Shown one piece after another: positions 38,965 through 50,600 of a stretch of 64,000 bases of DNA (within the stretch, counting starts at the first letter, position 1; each line of letters starts with the position of its first letter). The stretch is from Mytilus galloprovincialis (taxonomy: Eukaryota; Mollusca; Bivalvia; Mytilida; Mytilidae), in the NCBI RefSeq assembly GCF_965363235.1, contig NC_134840.1, forward strand, positions 96,794,416-96,858,415, in the 5' to 3' direction. The position numbers were made by a program, and so were the translations under genes. The notes under the pieces are model-generated. The model had not been told where the DNA came from and did not search any database. It saw only the letters and a program-made list of their open reading frames with translations.

Positions 38965-40130
38965 ACAAGAGTGCACACGCTGAAATGTCTCGCCTTCTAT
39001 ACTAATCATTGATATTATGTTGATAGTCCTAAGTATAAAGCTAAGCTTTATAACAATTGTCACATAAACTTAACATTAACCAAGATAACTAAACATAGAC
39101 CAATGAACCTTGAAAATGAGGTCAAGGTCAGATGAACCATGCCAGGCAGACATGTACAGCTAACAATGCTTCTATACAACATATATAGTTGACCGATTGC
39201 TTATAGTTTAAGAAAAATAGACCAAAACACAAAACCTTAACACTGTGCAATGAACCGTGAAAATGAGGTCACGGTCAAATAAAACCTGTGTGACTAACAT
39301 AAAGATCATAAAATATTTCCATACACCAAATATAGTTGACCTATGGCATATAGTATTAAATAAAAAGACCAAAACTCAAAAACTTAACTTTGACCACTGA
39401 ACCATGAAAATGAGGTAAAGGTCACATGACATCTGCCCGTTAGACATGTACACCTTACAATTGTTCCATACAACAAATATAGTAGACCTATTGCATATAG
39501 TATGAGAAAAACAGACCAAAACACAAAAATTTAACTTTGACCACTGAACCATGAAAATGAGGTCAAGGTCACATGACATCTGCCCGATAGACATGTACAC
39601 CTTACAATCATTCCATACAACAAATATAGTAGACCTATTGCATATAGTATGAGAAAAACAGACCAAAACGCAAAAATTTAACTATAACCACTGAACCATG
39701 AAAATGAGGTCAAGGTCAGATGACACCTGCCAGTTGGACATGTACACCTTACAGTCCTTCCATACACTGAATATACTAGCCCTACTGCTTATAGTATCTG
39801 AGATATGGACTTGACCACCAAAACTTAACCTTGTTCACTGATCCATGAAATGAGGTTGAGGTCAAGTGAAAACTGTCTGACAGACATGAGGACCTTGCAA
39901 GGTATGCACATATCAAATATAGTTATCCTATTACTTATAATAAGAGAGAATTCAACATTACAAAAAAATTGAACTTTTTTTTCAAGTGGTCACTGAACCA
40001 TGAAAATGAGGTCAAGGACATTGGACATGTGACTGACAGAAACTTCGTAACATGAGGCATCTATATACAAAGTATGAAGCATCCAGGTCTTCCACCTTCT
40101 GAAATATAAAGCTTTTAAGAAGTTAGCCTA

Positions 40131-40170
<40 letters not shown>

Positions 40171-40236
40171 GCCACCGCCGCCGGATCACTATCCCTATGT
40201 CGAGCTTTCTGCAACAAAAGTTGCAGGCTCGACAAA
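38965..40236 (+). repeat. Full-length R3 element, about 1.27 kb, nested in R5
   Basis: The element starts near CAAGAGTGCACACGCTGAAA and holds about seven monomers of 130-160 bp with GAACCATGAAAATGAGGTCA blocks. A (GCC)n stretch at 40132-40182 follows, and the end is a stem-loop GTCGAGCTTTCTGCAAC...GTTGCAGGCTCGAC at 40199-40233. R5 sequence flanks it on both sides, so both ends of the element can be placed. No open frame of coding character is seen; the minus frames at 39376 and 40115 are translations of the repeat. Confidence 0.75.
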
Positions 40237-40610
40237 AATGAAATTTTGAATCATCACCAAAAAGTATACAGATATTAAGATTAATATAACTAAAAAATGT
40301 GTAAAGTTTTAAGCAATAATCAAGAATTGTTTTTGAGATACGGTGCGACATGTGAAAAAAAACACACCCCTGTTTTAGTTACAAAGTGCCGTAACTCAAA
40401 AAGTTTAAATCTTATTTTCACCAAAAAGTATACAGATCATTTGACCATCATAAAAAACAACTATATTAAGTTTCATGAAATATAGATAAGTCGTTCTCAA
40501 GTTACGGTGCGACATGTTTACGCTGGACAGACGGACAGACAGACGGACGGACACGGGACATTTGTATACCATAATACGTCCCGTCAAAATTTTGACGGGC
40601 GTATAAAAAT
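40237..40610 (+). repeat. Repeat R5, right part with inverted end
   Basis: The R5 monomers continue and end with a GGACAGACGGACAGACAGAC tract followed by a palindrome, CCCGTCAAAATTTTGACGGG (40579-40598), and GCGTATAAAAA. Similar tract-plus-TATAAAAA ends close the repeats at 40980-41000 and 41690-41730. Confidence 0.7.
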
Positions 40611-41000
40611 GCTAATTTTGGCCCCAAATTCCTACACATTTGGGACCATAACCCTCAAAATCAATCCAAACCTTCCACCTGTGGTATTAAACATAGTGGT
40701 ACAGTTTCAGAGCAATTAAAAGCTAACATACAAGTTGATATCCTGAAAGTAGAAAAATGCTTGTTTTGGGCCCCTTTTTCCAAAACGATAAGGATCATCA
40801 TCCCAAAAATCAATCACAACCTTCCTTTTGAGGTATTGAACCTTTTCATAAAATTTCATAGAGATCCATTCACTTAATTTAAAGTTATTGTCTGGACACC
40901 AAATCTGTCTTTGGACGAGAACGCAGACGACGCAGACGACGCAGACGACGCAGACGACATCATACGAACGCAATTTTTTTTTGGGGTCGTATAAAAATTA
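40611..41000 (+). repeat. Dispersed repeat with (GACGCA)n end
   Basis: A block containing GGGCCCCTTTTTCCAAAACG is followed by an array of GACGACGCA units (40921-40958), then CATACGAACGCAATTTTTTT and a GTCGTATAAAAATT end. The structure (unique part, short tandem array, TATAAAAA end) parallels R5 and the repeat at 41090. Confidence 0.6.
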
Positions 41001-41089
41001 GAAACCTGTGTGGTAATAGTAATTCATACAAAGCTTAGGCCAAGTAAAATAGTATGTGTGGTTCCAGTTACATCTTTAAACAAGAATGT

Positions 41090-41730
41090 GTCCAAAGTAC
41101 ACGGATGCCCCACTCCCACTATCATTTTCCATGTTCAATGGACCGTGAAATTGGATAAAAAATATAATTATGCATTAAAATTAGAAAGATAATATCATAG
41201 GGAACATTTGTACTAAGTTTCAAGTTGATTGGACTTCAACTTCATCAAAAACTACCTTGACCAAAAACTTTAACCTGAAACATGCACTTTCATTTTCTAT
41301 GTTCAGTGGACCGTGAAATTGGGGTCAAAAGTTTAATTTGGCTTTAAAATTAGAAAGATCATATCATAAGGAACATGTGTACTAAGTTTCAAGTTGATTG
41401 GACTTCAACTTCATCAAAAACTACCTTGACCAAAAACTTTAACCTGAAACATGCACTTTCATTTTCTATGTTCAGTGGACCGTGAAATTGGGGTCAAAAG
41501 TTTAATTTGGCTTTAAAATTAGAAAGATCATATCATAAGGAACATGTGTACTAAGTTTCAAGTTGATTGGACTTCAACTTCATCAAAAACTACCTTGACC
41601 AAAAACTTTAACCTGAAGCGGGACAGACGGACAAACGAACAGACGAACGAACGAACGAACAGACGGACGAACGGACGCACAGACCAGAAAACATAATGCC
41701 CCTCTACTATCGTAGGTGGGGCATAAAAAA
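41090..41730 (+). repeat. Tandem repeat, three units of about 170 bp, with (GACGGAC)n end
   Basis: Units beginning near 41112, 41285 and 41455 share CATGCACTTTCATTTTCTAT, GTGGACCGTGAAATTGGGG and CAAGTTGATTGGACTTCAAC. The last unit runs into a GACGGACAAACGAACAGACG array and ends CAGACCAGAAAACATAATGC plus a GGGGCATAAAAAA end. It is related to 12190-12600. Confidence 0.8.
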
Positions 41731-42062
41731 AGTTAGGATAGGTATGTAGGGAATTTTTTTTTATTTTATGTTTTTTCTTTACATTGAGTCTATTCTGACT
41801 GCTTAATGAAAAATGACAAAATAATCTTTAAGGTAGGCTATCATAAAGACATAAAAGTTGGTTAGGTAGGGTAACTGGAACCACACATATATTTTTATTT
41901 GGCCATATCATTTTATTCCTGAGAGGCACATTTGTATTTGAATGTTATTCTGAATGCACAAATACAGCTTATGTCTTCCATAGAGATATAATGTCTAGAT
42001 TTGATGCAACTGGCTCACATTATCACATTTTCTTATATAGTCCTCAACAGACTCGATCAGTC

Positions 42063-42218
42063 AGTGGCGGATTCAGAACTTTTCCTAAGGGGGGTCCGCT
42101 GACTGACCTAAGGGGGGGCCCGCTCCAGTCATGCTTCAATGATTCCCTATATAATCAACCATATTTTTCCCATGACAGGGGGGCCCGGGCCCCCCCGGGC
42201 CCTCACTAGATCCGCCTA
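42063..42218. repeat. Short GTGGCGGAT-type MITE
   Basis: The left end is AGTGGCGGATTCAGAAC and the right end is CTAGATCCGCC in inverse sense, with G/C-runs inside. An inverse-oriented relative lies at 53797-53967 and another fragment at 54066-54207; all share GCATGACTGGAGCGGGC or its complement. No coding capacity. Confidence 0.7.
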
Positions 42219-43494
42219 TGTCAGTAACATAAAGTTATTTTTTGCTTTTGCTCTGTGGTTGTCTGAATGTTTTTATTTCTACTGAATGTTGGTGAGATTT
42301 CTGCTATTTATCACCATTTTTTACGAATGTTTTGCCAGATTATTGTTGTACTTTATTACATATTATTAATCTAACCCCACAGCTGAGTTCTGCAAAGCTT
42401 ATATTGTCATAAGTGCTTTTAATCTACTACTATGTTGTTTAAATGAGTATGCATGTGATTAGATACCGGTACCTAACACTACAGGGAGATAACTCTGTAA
42501 AGTCAGCTAAACGTTTTAATTAAGTTGTATTGTAAAGGGAATAATGAGCTTCACAAAGATCAAAATTGGTGTTTGTCAAACTGCTATATAACCAGTGTAA
42601 TTTTTCTGACAAAACGGTTGGTTAAATTTTTGAAATTTTTATATTTTTGTAAAAGGGTCAAAGAAAATACTTTGTCAAAATTTTATCAAAATTAAACGAG
42701 CCAATAAATTTTAGTGAAAGTGTTAGGTACCACTTTAAACTCATTATGATGTCTGTTTTGAGTTATTTAGTTTATATAGTGAAGAATTTTAAAATTAATT
42801 GGCAATCAGACCTGCCATGCCCTTCATGGGGGATGACCCCCATAAATATGAAAATTTGGTAGGTCTGATTGCCAATGAAACAACTATTCAAGAGAGTCCA
42901 GATGAAGTAGATTTTTAAGCAACTATTAACCAACATAAGGCCTTCAACAATGTGAAAACACTTTACCATTTAGTCAGCTATAAAAGGCTCCAACACTACA
43001 AAAAGGTAACAAATAGTCTTAATTGATTTTGTATTACATTTTTTGTCCTGATGTATAATTCATGTATGTTGTACACTTTAATTACACAATTTATCCATTA
43101 AGGTATTTTAATTTATATGTGTTACAGATTGCACAAAAGTAACCTACTTGAATTGATGAGGCTGTTTCAAACAGATGCTATACTAATTAATCAATATGTC
43201 AAATTGACAAATCAATATAAACCAATACAATGATGCACATACAAATTATAAATGATGTACTATTAATTCAGATATATAATTGTATGCATAAAATTTATAT
43301 TTCTGATTTTTGAAGAAAAGACAAAAATTACAGATTTATATGATTCAATTCCATTTGGGATTTTTTTAATTCAATTAAATTTTTGAACCACAGCCAAACC
43401 AAAATTCATGAAAAAAATCAATTTAAACTAGATATTGACAATGCCTCATCCCCACCTTTTCTGCTCTGCCATATTGATGAGAAAAGTTCCACAT
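42219..43494. other. AT-rich sequence, no gene seen
   Basis: An inverted pair GGCAATCAGACCTGCC and GGTAGGTCTGATTGCC at 42801-42877 forms a stem of about 15 bp around a short insert. There is no coding signal. Confidence 0.4.
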
Positions 43495-44640
43495 ATTTTT
43501 GATTTGACAAACTGATGTTGGCATACAACTAGAAATTGTAACGCTGTCTGTAAGACACTGCCTAACCATAGGAAATTATAAATTTAGCACTTTGTATGAT
43601 GATGTAACTGTAGGAGGAGGAGATAACCAGACAAACCATGATATCTTTATACAGCTAGTACCAACAAATGACCAAGTCCAACTACCTGTCATTTTCAGAA
43701 TACCGGTATTTAAAAAAAAATCCTGTGGCCATGCACCCCTTCACTATGTGTATGAACATCCTCAAAAATATTAAAGTTGTACTTCAAAAATTGTAAGAGG
43801 AGATAGCCAGACAAACAATGTTTCATTATCTGGACTGAGGGACATACTGACTAACAGAGGTAAATAAATATCCCCCCAAACATTTTTTGTGGGGATATAA
43901 AAAGTGCATTTGTAGTTTTGATGTTGCAATTAATGTCAACCTTAAATGGGAGAATGTCAACATTCTATTACAAAATGATGGACTCGTCCTCATAATTACA
44001 CCAGATATATAAGATATTTTTTTATTAATATAAAGTTGGTATGTGTATTAAAAATGAGTTTCTACAAGTAGAAACCTAAAGAGAAACATATACCAGAAGA
44101 GGACTAAGCAACAAACAACAATAAGATCAACACTCTTTTAAACTAGATACACAAAACTATGGTTTACTAAAGAATGATCTTTTAAAAGGATTTACATTTA
44201 AAAATTAAAAAAAAGTACATAACACAAAAACATCAGAGTATTGTTATAAATATATCACAGTTGTCTTTGGAGCATATTCATCACATTTATTTCTTTTCAA
44301 CACACATCTTCATGAAATTTCTGAAAAGAAAAAGAAAGATTGTGGATCATAATAATTTGTTTAAATAAAACAGTGAAGATCAACACAAACAATATATTGG
44401 CACTTTATATCCACTGGAGAGGTTGGTGTTATAAGGGAGATAATTCAAAACCAGAAATGCATTTTTAAAATCCATTTCCTGAATGTTTTTAAAAACATTT
44501 CTTGAAATCAAATAAAAACTAGAGATGTAGTAAGCAAAGCTTACAAATTTATACCCTGGACCTTGCATGTTTAATATTGTGGTAATGAAAACCCCCCAAA
44601 AAATGAGATAAAAACAAAATAGGTGGTGCAAAAAAGCATT
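43495..44640. repeat. Segmental duplication, copy 1
   Basis: This block, starting TTTTTGATTTGACAAACTGATG, is repeated at 62701-64000 in the same orientation with only scattered differences. It includes the terminal exon of the ABHD12-like gene and its 3' region. The second copy carries an extra 180-bp insertion. Confidence 0.9.
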
Positions 44641-47600
44641 GCATGATTATGACTTTAGGGAAAGTTTAATTAAATTGTAAGAGGTTTAGGAAGAGTTGTA
44701 GAAAAAGATGATTGCATCTCAATAAAGCAAGGGCAAAGCACATACTTTGGTAAAAAAAATAATTCTGATTAAAATCAAAATAGAAGGTGCATGATATGGT
44801 ATTCCTTAAATAAAAACTACATGTATTTCAATGTCTCACAATGACAAAAAGGCTGATTAGTGTCTTAATGATGTACTTCCGTGCATTTAAAAAATCATGA
44901 ATTTAAACTGATTCTGGAAGGAACAAAATGAGATAAAAATATTGATAGGTTATGGATCTCCTTTTTGAGATATGGTTTTAAAAAAAGGGCGGGAAAAGGC
45001 TGGTCAGACTTTTACCTTATAATTACTTGCATTGGTATTATTTTGGTCTCAAATAAAAAGAAAAAGAAATCTGGAATCTGCTTAAATTTTGTAAATGACC
45101 TTTTATGAGCTATTGAAGTCCTATATGAAAATAAAATTGGGTGTTATGGGACAAAATATTTTACCCTGTATCATTAGAAAATAACCAAGGAGTCTGTCTA
45201 TCTGACACAAATTCCTCACCTAAGAAAATTGCAGTGGTGGATCCAAAAACCCTGGAACCCCCCTTTTTTTGGATGATCATACATTTGAATGGGGACATGT
45301 AGTTGGAATCTCACCCCTCTTTGTCCTGGGTTAGGAACCCCCTTTTTTAAATGGCTGGAAATGCCCCTGCATTGTTAAAGAATTATTATATTGATGCTCA
45401 ATTGAAAGCGTTACAGTGGAGCAAAACAATCTTTCAAAGGCCGTATCTCAATCAAAGGCCAATCTCAATCAAAGGCCGTACTTTAACCTATAATGGTTTA
45501 CTTTTTAAATTGTTATTTGTATGGAGAGTTGTCTCATTGGCACTCACACCACATCTTCCTATATCTATTTGGTCCTCTATAAATGTGCCAGTGTAAACTG
45601 ACATTATCAAAATTGAGCATGGCAATAGGGAATATGTTAAAGAGACCATTTTGTTATGTTTTGATCTCAATTATTTTGGGGTATTCCCTTACTGCAGCAT
45701 GATCTTTGCAAAAGGCAAGGATATGATATCTATTTTACATACCTAATAATTGAAGGTAATTCTGGATCTTTGTATATTTCACAATGTCTATATCCCAGAT
45801 GTTTGTCAAATTCTTTATACATAGTATAACATCTTCCTTTTCTATACTGTTCTACTTTATTATGCAACTGAAAGAAAAAGTTATAATATATTAAATACAA
45901 TACTGAAATGGTACTTTATACAACTTTCTAAAACATGCATAAATTAGCAAATAATCAACCTCAATATGCTGGATATTTCATCAGATTTGAAGATAGGTTA
46001 CTGTGGATTCATTTATTTTCGTTGGTACCAATTTTCGTGGATTAAGGAAAACCTACATGTTTGTGGATATTTAATTTCGTGGTTTTGAGGAAGTCTGCAT
46101 GCAAGCCTATAGAAAATTTGTAATTCGTTGAGAATTTAATTTCGTGGTTCACCGGTACCCACGAAATCCACGAAAATTGGTATCCAACGAATAATAGTTA
46201 ATCCACAGTATGTATTTGCCCTTTCATAAAACAAACCTTAGATCTGCTTAACACAGTCAATAATAGAGGAAAACATTTATAATATATTATTGTATAAAGA
46301 TATGACAGAAGCTACATAAGTATAAGACTTACCTCCCTTCCACATTGTACAGGTATTATATGATCGTCTGCTGCATGTAATATAAATAAATATAAGACTT
46401 ACCTCTCTTCCACATGGTACAGGTATTATATGGCCATCTGCTGCATGTAAGATAAATAAATACAAGACTTACCTCCCTTCCACATTGTACAGGTAGTATA
46501 TGACCGTCTGCTGCATGTAAGATAAATAAATATAAGACTTACCTCCCTTCCACATTGTACAGGTAGTATATGACCGTCTGCTGCATGTAAGATAAATAAA
46601 TATAAGACTTACCTCCCTTCCACATGGTACAGGTAGTATATGACCGTCTGCTGCATGCAAGATAAATAAATATAAGACTTACCTCCCTTCCACATTGTAC
46701 AGGTATTATATGACCGTCTGCTGCATGTAAGATACATAAATATAAGACTTACCTCCCTTCCACATTGTACAGGTAGTATATGACCGTCTGCTGCATGTAA
46801 GATAAATAAATATAAGACTTACCTCCCTTCCACATTGTACAGGTATTATATGGTCATCTGCTGCATGTAATATTAGTAATGGCTCATCTATTTCAATAAT
46901 ACTGAAAAAGTATAAATAGAAAATAATAATTCACAGATGATTATTGGTTAAAGACATTTTATTTCTTTTTATGTTGCATAATTGATGTTACAGCTTTGAT
47001 ATATAGAAGAATGTTAGACAAGATCAGAAATTTATGAATGATTCCTCTGTAGAGTTCTCCAAAGAAATGTTAAATTTGTTATCAATTATGCAGCGAGTTT
47101 GAAATTCTTTCAAAAGATGCAATAAATTTCCATTGGAACTGGATGCCACAATATATCTGTTTATTCTTTAAAGCAAACAAACACCATGTCTAAAATGGCT
47201 TACTTCAGGAGACATTCTAAAAATAATTTGTTTATGTTTAAATGCAAAAGAACCACTGGTATATTGGTGAATTTAACCTTTTTTGCCCAGTTTTTTTTGT
47301 TTGTTGGATAATGCCAGGTTAATTTTATCATGCTTACTTATCTTCCGTACAGTAATCAACTACTTTCTTCATAGAGTCTATAAATACCCACTCAAACCAT
47401 GGTAAAAATCTGAAAGGCTGAGAATTAAACATGATATATTAAAACAAGACTATTTATAAAAGCATAATATTGAAATAATCGTTCCCTATTAGCAGTCAGA
47501 TTGGATTAATTTGATTAAAAACATCACAAATGTATTTTTGGCTTGCAAGTCAATAATTCAACAAGTACTCATGTCAGCCTAACTTGACCTTTATCTAGTG

Positions 47601-50600
47601 GGTTACATATATCCTAAGCATTTTCAGTTAAAAATATTATCAACATATATTTATATATATATATATATGACTTTTTGTAATAATCTGAAACAAATGTAAC
47701 ATTACAGCTTTTAGATTTTCAATTTTTATTTAATCTTCAATATGGCATATGAACCAAGTTTACCTACCAAAGACATTGGATGTCGTCTTGAGGCATCCCA
47801 TAAATTGTTGAAGGGTGATTCTAAAATAAGACCATTAACACTTTCTCCTGTAATTTAAATCATATATATACATAAATCATTCTAATATAATTCCAAAAAG
47901 TTGTAATCAGAAAAAAAACCTGTTATTTTGCATCTGGTGTATTAGAGTTTCATTTTTATTTCTGTTGGCGTCTTACAGTTTAAAGACAAAATTACAAATC
48001 TATAATTATCTTGCAAAAAAAACCCAGTCAAATTGTGAAACATCATCAAAGTTACAATGGTGTTTATGCATAAGTGGTCTTTATTATTTATCAAAAATAT
48101 ATTTCTATTTTACATATCATGAAAGATGAAGCAATTTGAAATATGTCAGACCTTTATCTCTCCCTATGAAATTAATAAGTAAATCTGCAAGGTAATTCAT
48201 TAAGACTAGCTACCTTAAAATGTTGATTTCCAGATTTGTCATTCTAAAGTTATTGGATTTTATTCACCACATGCCTGGTATTATTTTAAAATGCCTATAA
48301 ATACCTTGAATGCTTTCACAAACTCATAAGCAAGAGTGACTAACACAATAATTCAAACTTAATTGCTATAATCCAAAATTTAATTATTGTTTGCAAAAGT
48401 AGTTACATACCTTTTTTATTTAAGTGTTTAAGTAGATTTGTACTAATTCTGAAAACAGAAAATGTTAGATTCTATTTAATCCAGTTTCACATCTGGAAAA
48501 CATAAGACATCTGATATTAGAACATCCCTAAAACAGTACAGTCTGTTTTTACAACAACCATTATAATAATTATATCCTATAATTTCTAAGCTATGATTTA
48601 CATACTAAACAAACATGTAACATCTAGTTAAAACATGGTTGTTGTTTGTTGCTGTATATCATATAATTATATATTTTTTTCTACAATAATCATATTGCTG
48701 TTATTCTCGTTTGAATTGTTTTATATTTGTCATTAAGGGGCCTTTAATAGCTGACTATAAGGTAATGATTTTTGCTCATTGCTGAAGACCTTACAGTAAC
48801 CTGTAGTTGTAAACTTTTATATCATTTTGTCTTTGGTACAAAGTTGTCTTATTAGCAATCATACCACATCTTCTCATTTTTATGGGAACAGTAGAGGGAT
48901 GTTGAATTTAATATTTATTATATAAATCACCACAAGACTAGTAAATAAGTGAATAAATGTAAGAAACTATCAAAGATCTAGCATTTACACCATATTCTCT
49001 AATAGCAGAAAGTACAATATGAAAGGAAAAAAAGACAACCTAAAACAAAAATCTAATAGTACAATTTTACACTTACGCTGATCCTAAAGAATGTCCCCAT
49101 ATATAGAGTGGAACTTTATCAGATCTGTCACGTATCCATTTATAGGTTCTATATGTATCTTCTAATACACCCTCTTCTGTTGGGGTCCCTGAAGAATCTC
49201 CAAAACCTGTTAAATAGTCAAACTTGTATTAGAACTGCTTGTGTACTATGTATTTTTGTAATGATTTGATCATGTGATAATTGCCTGATTTCTTTAACAA
49301 AACACAGTTATGATCAACTAGATGTATGTAAGATACTTAACACTAAGATGACCATTAAACCTGCCACTAGTCTTTTGAGTTCTTGTTGGATAAGATATTA
49401 TTACATGTACCCCTAAGACTTTGGGAAAATCTGTAATGTGTTCCTTAAGTCACTTTTTAGAATATTATTTTCAAAAAATAATTATAACTCTGAACACATG
49501 TTTATTTGGAAATGTGTAATAAAATGAATCACAATTTGATTTATGTGCAGGTGTGGATTCAGCCTGGTGGACGCACAAACCTCATAAAATTTGCAAACAA
49601 CAACTGGAAGTGTTTAACGACCTTGACTGGCTATTAATGCAAATTTGCAAAGCATGGGTTGTCCTCAGCTTATTAAAGAATATTTCTATAATTTTACCTC
49701 ACAAAAAAATAAGTTTGGGTCCCTTTAACTTAAATCCCGAATCTCTGATGTTGACTGGTTTTCTGATAAATTAAACCTTTAAACCTATTATATGGTCCAG
49801 AAACTTTAACAAAAAACTTCAATTTAGGTATGCCTTTCCATGTAGCATGTTTTAGTTCCTTCAATTTTCCACTTCCTCTTTGCCCACAAAATTGTGATGC
49901 ACATATATACAAAATGTTTATTACTGGTACATTTTTTTCTGAGCAAACATGAAATACCTTATTGGAATAGACAGGGGAAATAACTCACAGTACATCTAAT
50001 AATTACCTCTATAATCTATGGCTATCACATGAAAGTTCATCGAGGATAAAACTTTGTATAGCTCTATTCTATGTGGCTGTGCTCTGCAAGATATTATAAA
50101 ACATTGATTTGAAAACAAAATATAATATGTCAGAAACACACACCTAAGAAGAGAATGAAAAAAACAAAAACAATATGAGCATGTTTTCTTTTTCTCAGAG
50201 TTTTTTTCAAATAAACCTTAAATGAAAACAATGGTTGCATCTTTATTGTATTTCTAATAATAATTCTATCCTGGTGTTTCAATTTTTCAGTCCTTTAAAA
50301 ACAGTTTCCTTATGGTTTGGCTGCCCTCACATTATTATTAATCTAAATGAAATAAAATAATTGATATTTTGTTCTTTAATATTATTGTTTTATGCATATG
50401 ACAGCATCAATTAATAAGGCAACATTGAATATTAATAGCATAAAAAAGAACACTATATTCCATTCTTCACATATAGATTGTAAGGTTAAACATGGCATCT
50501 GGTTATATAGTTTTGAAATTCTCAAAGCATATATATGGTTGAAGAATTTGCAGAATAACCTTGTTTCACAAATAGCAAAATGACATATTTATATACAGAA

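Noticed and set aside
40115-40351. Arg-rich frame from the (GCC)n tract
   Set aside because: Simple-sequence translation within repeat R3; it is not a gene.
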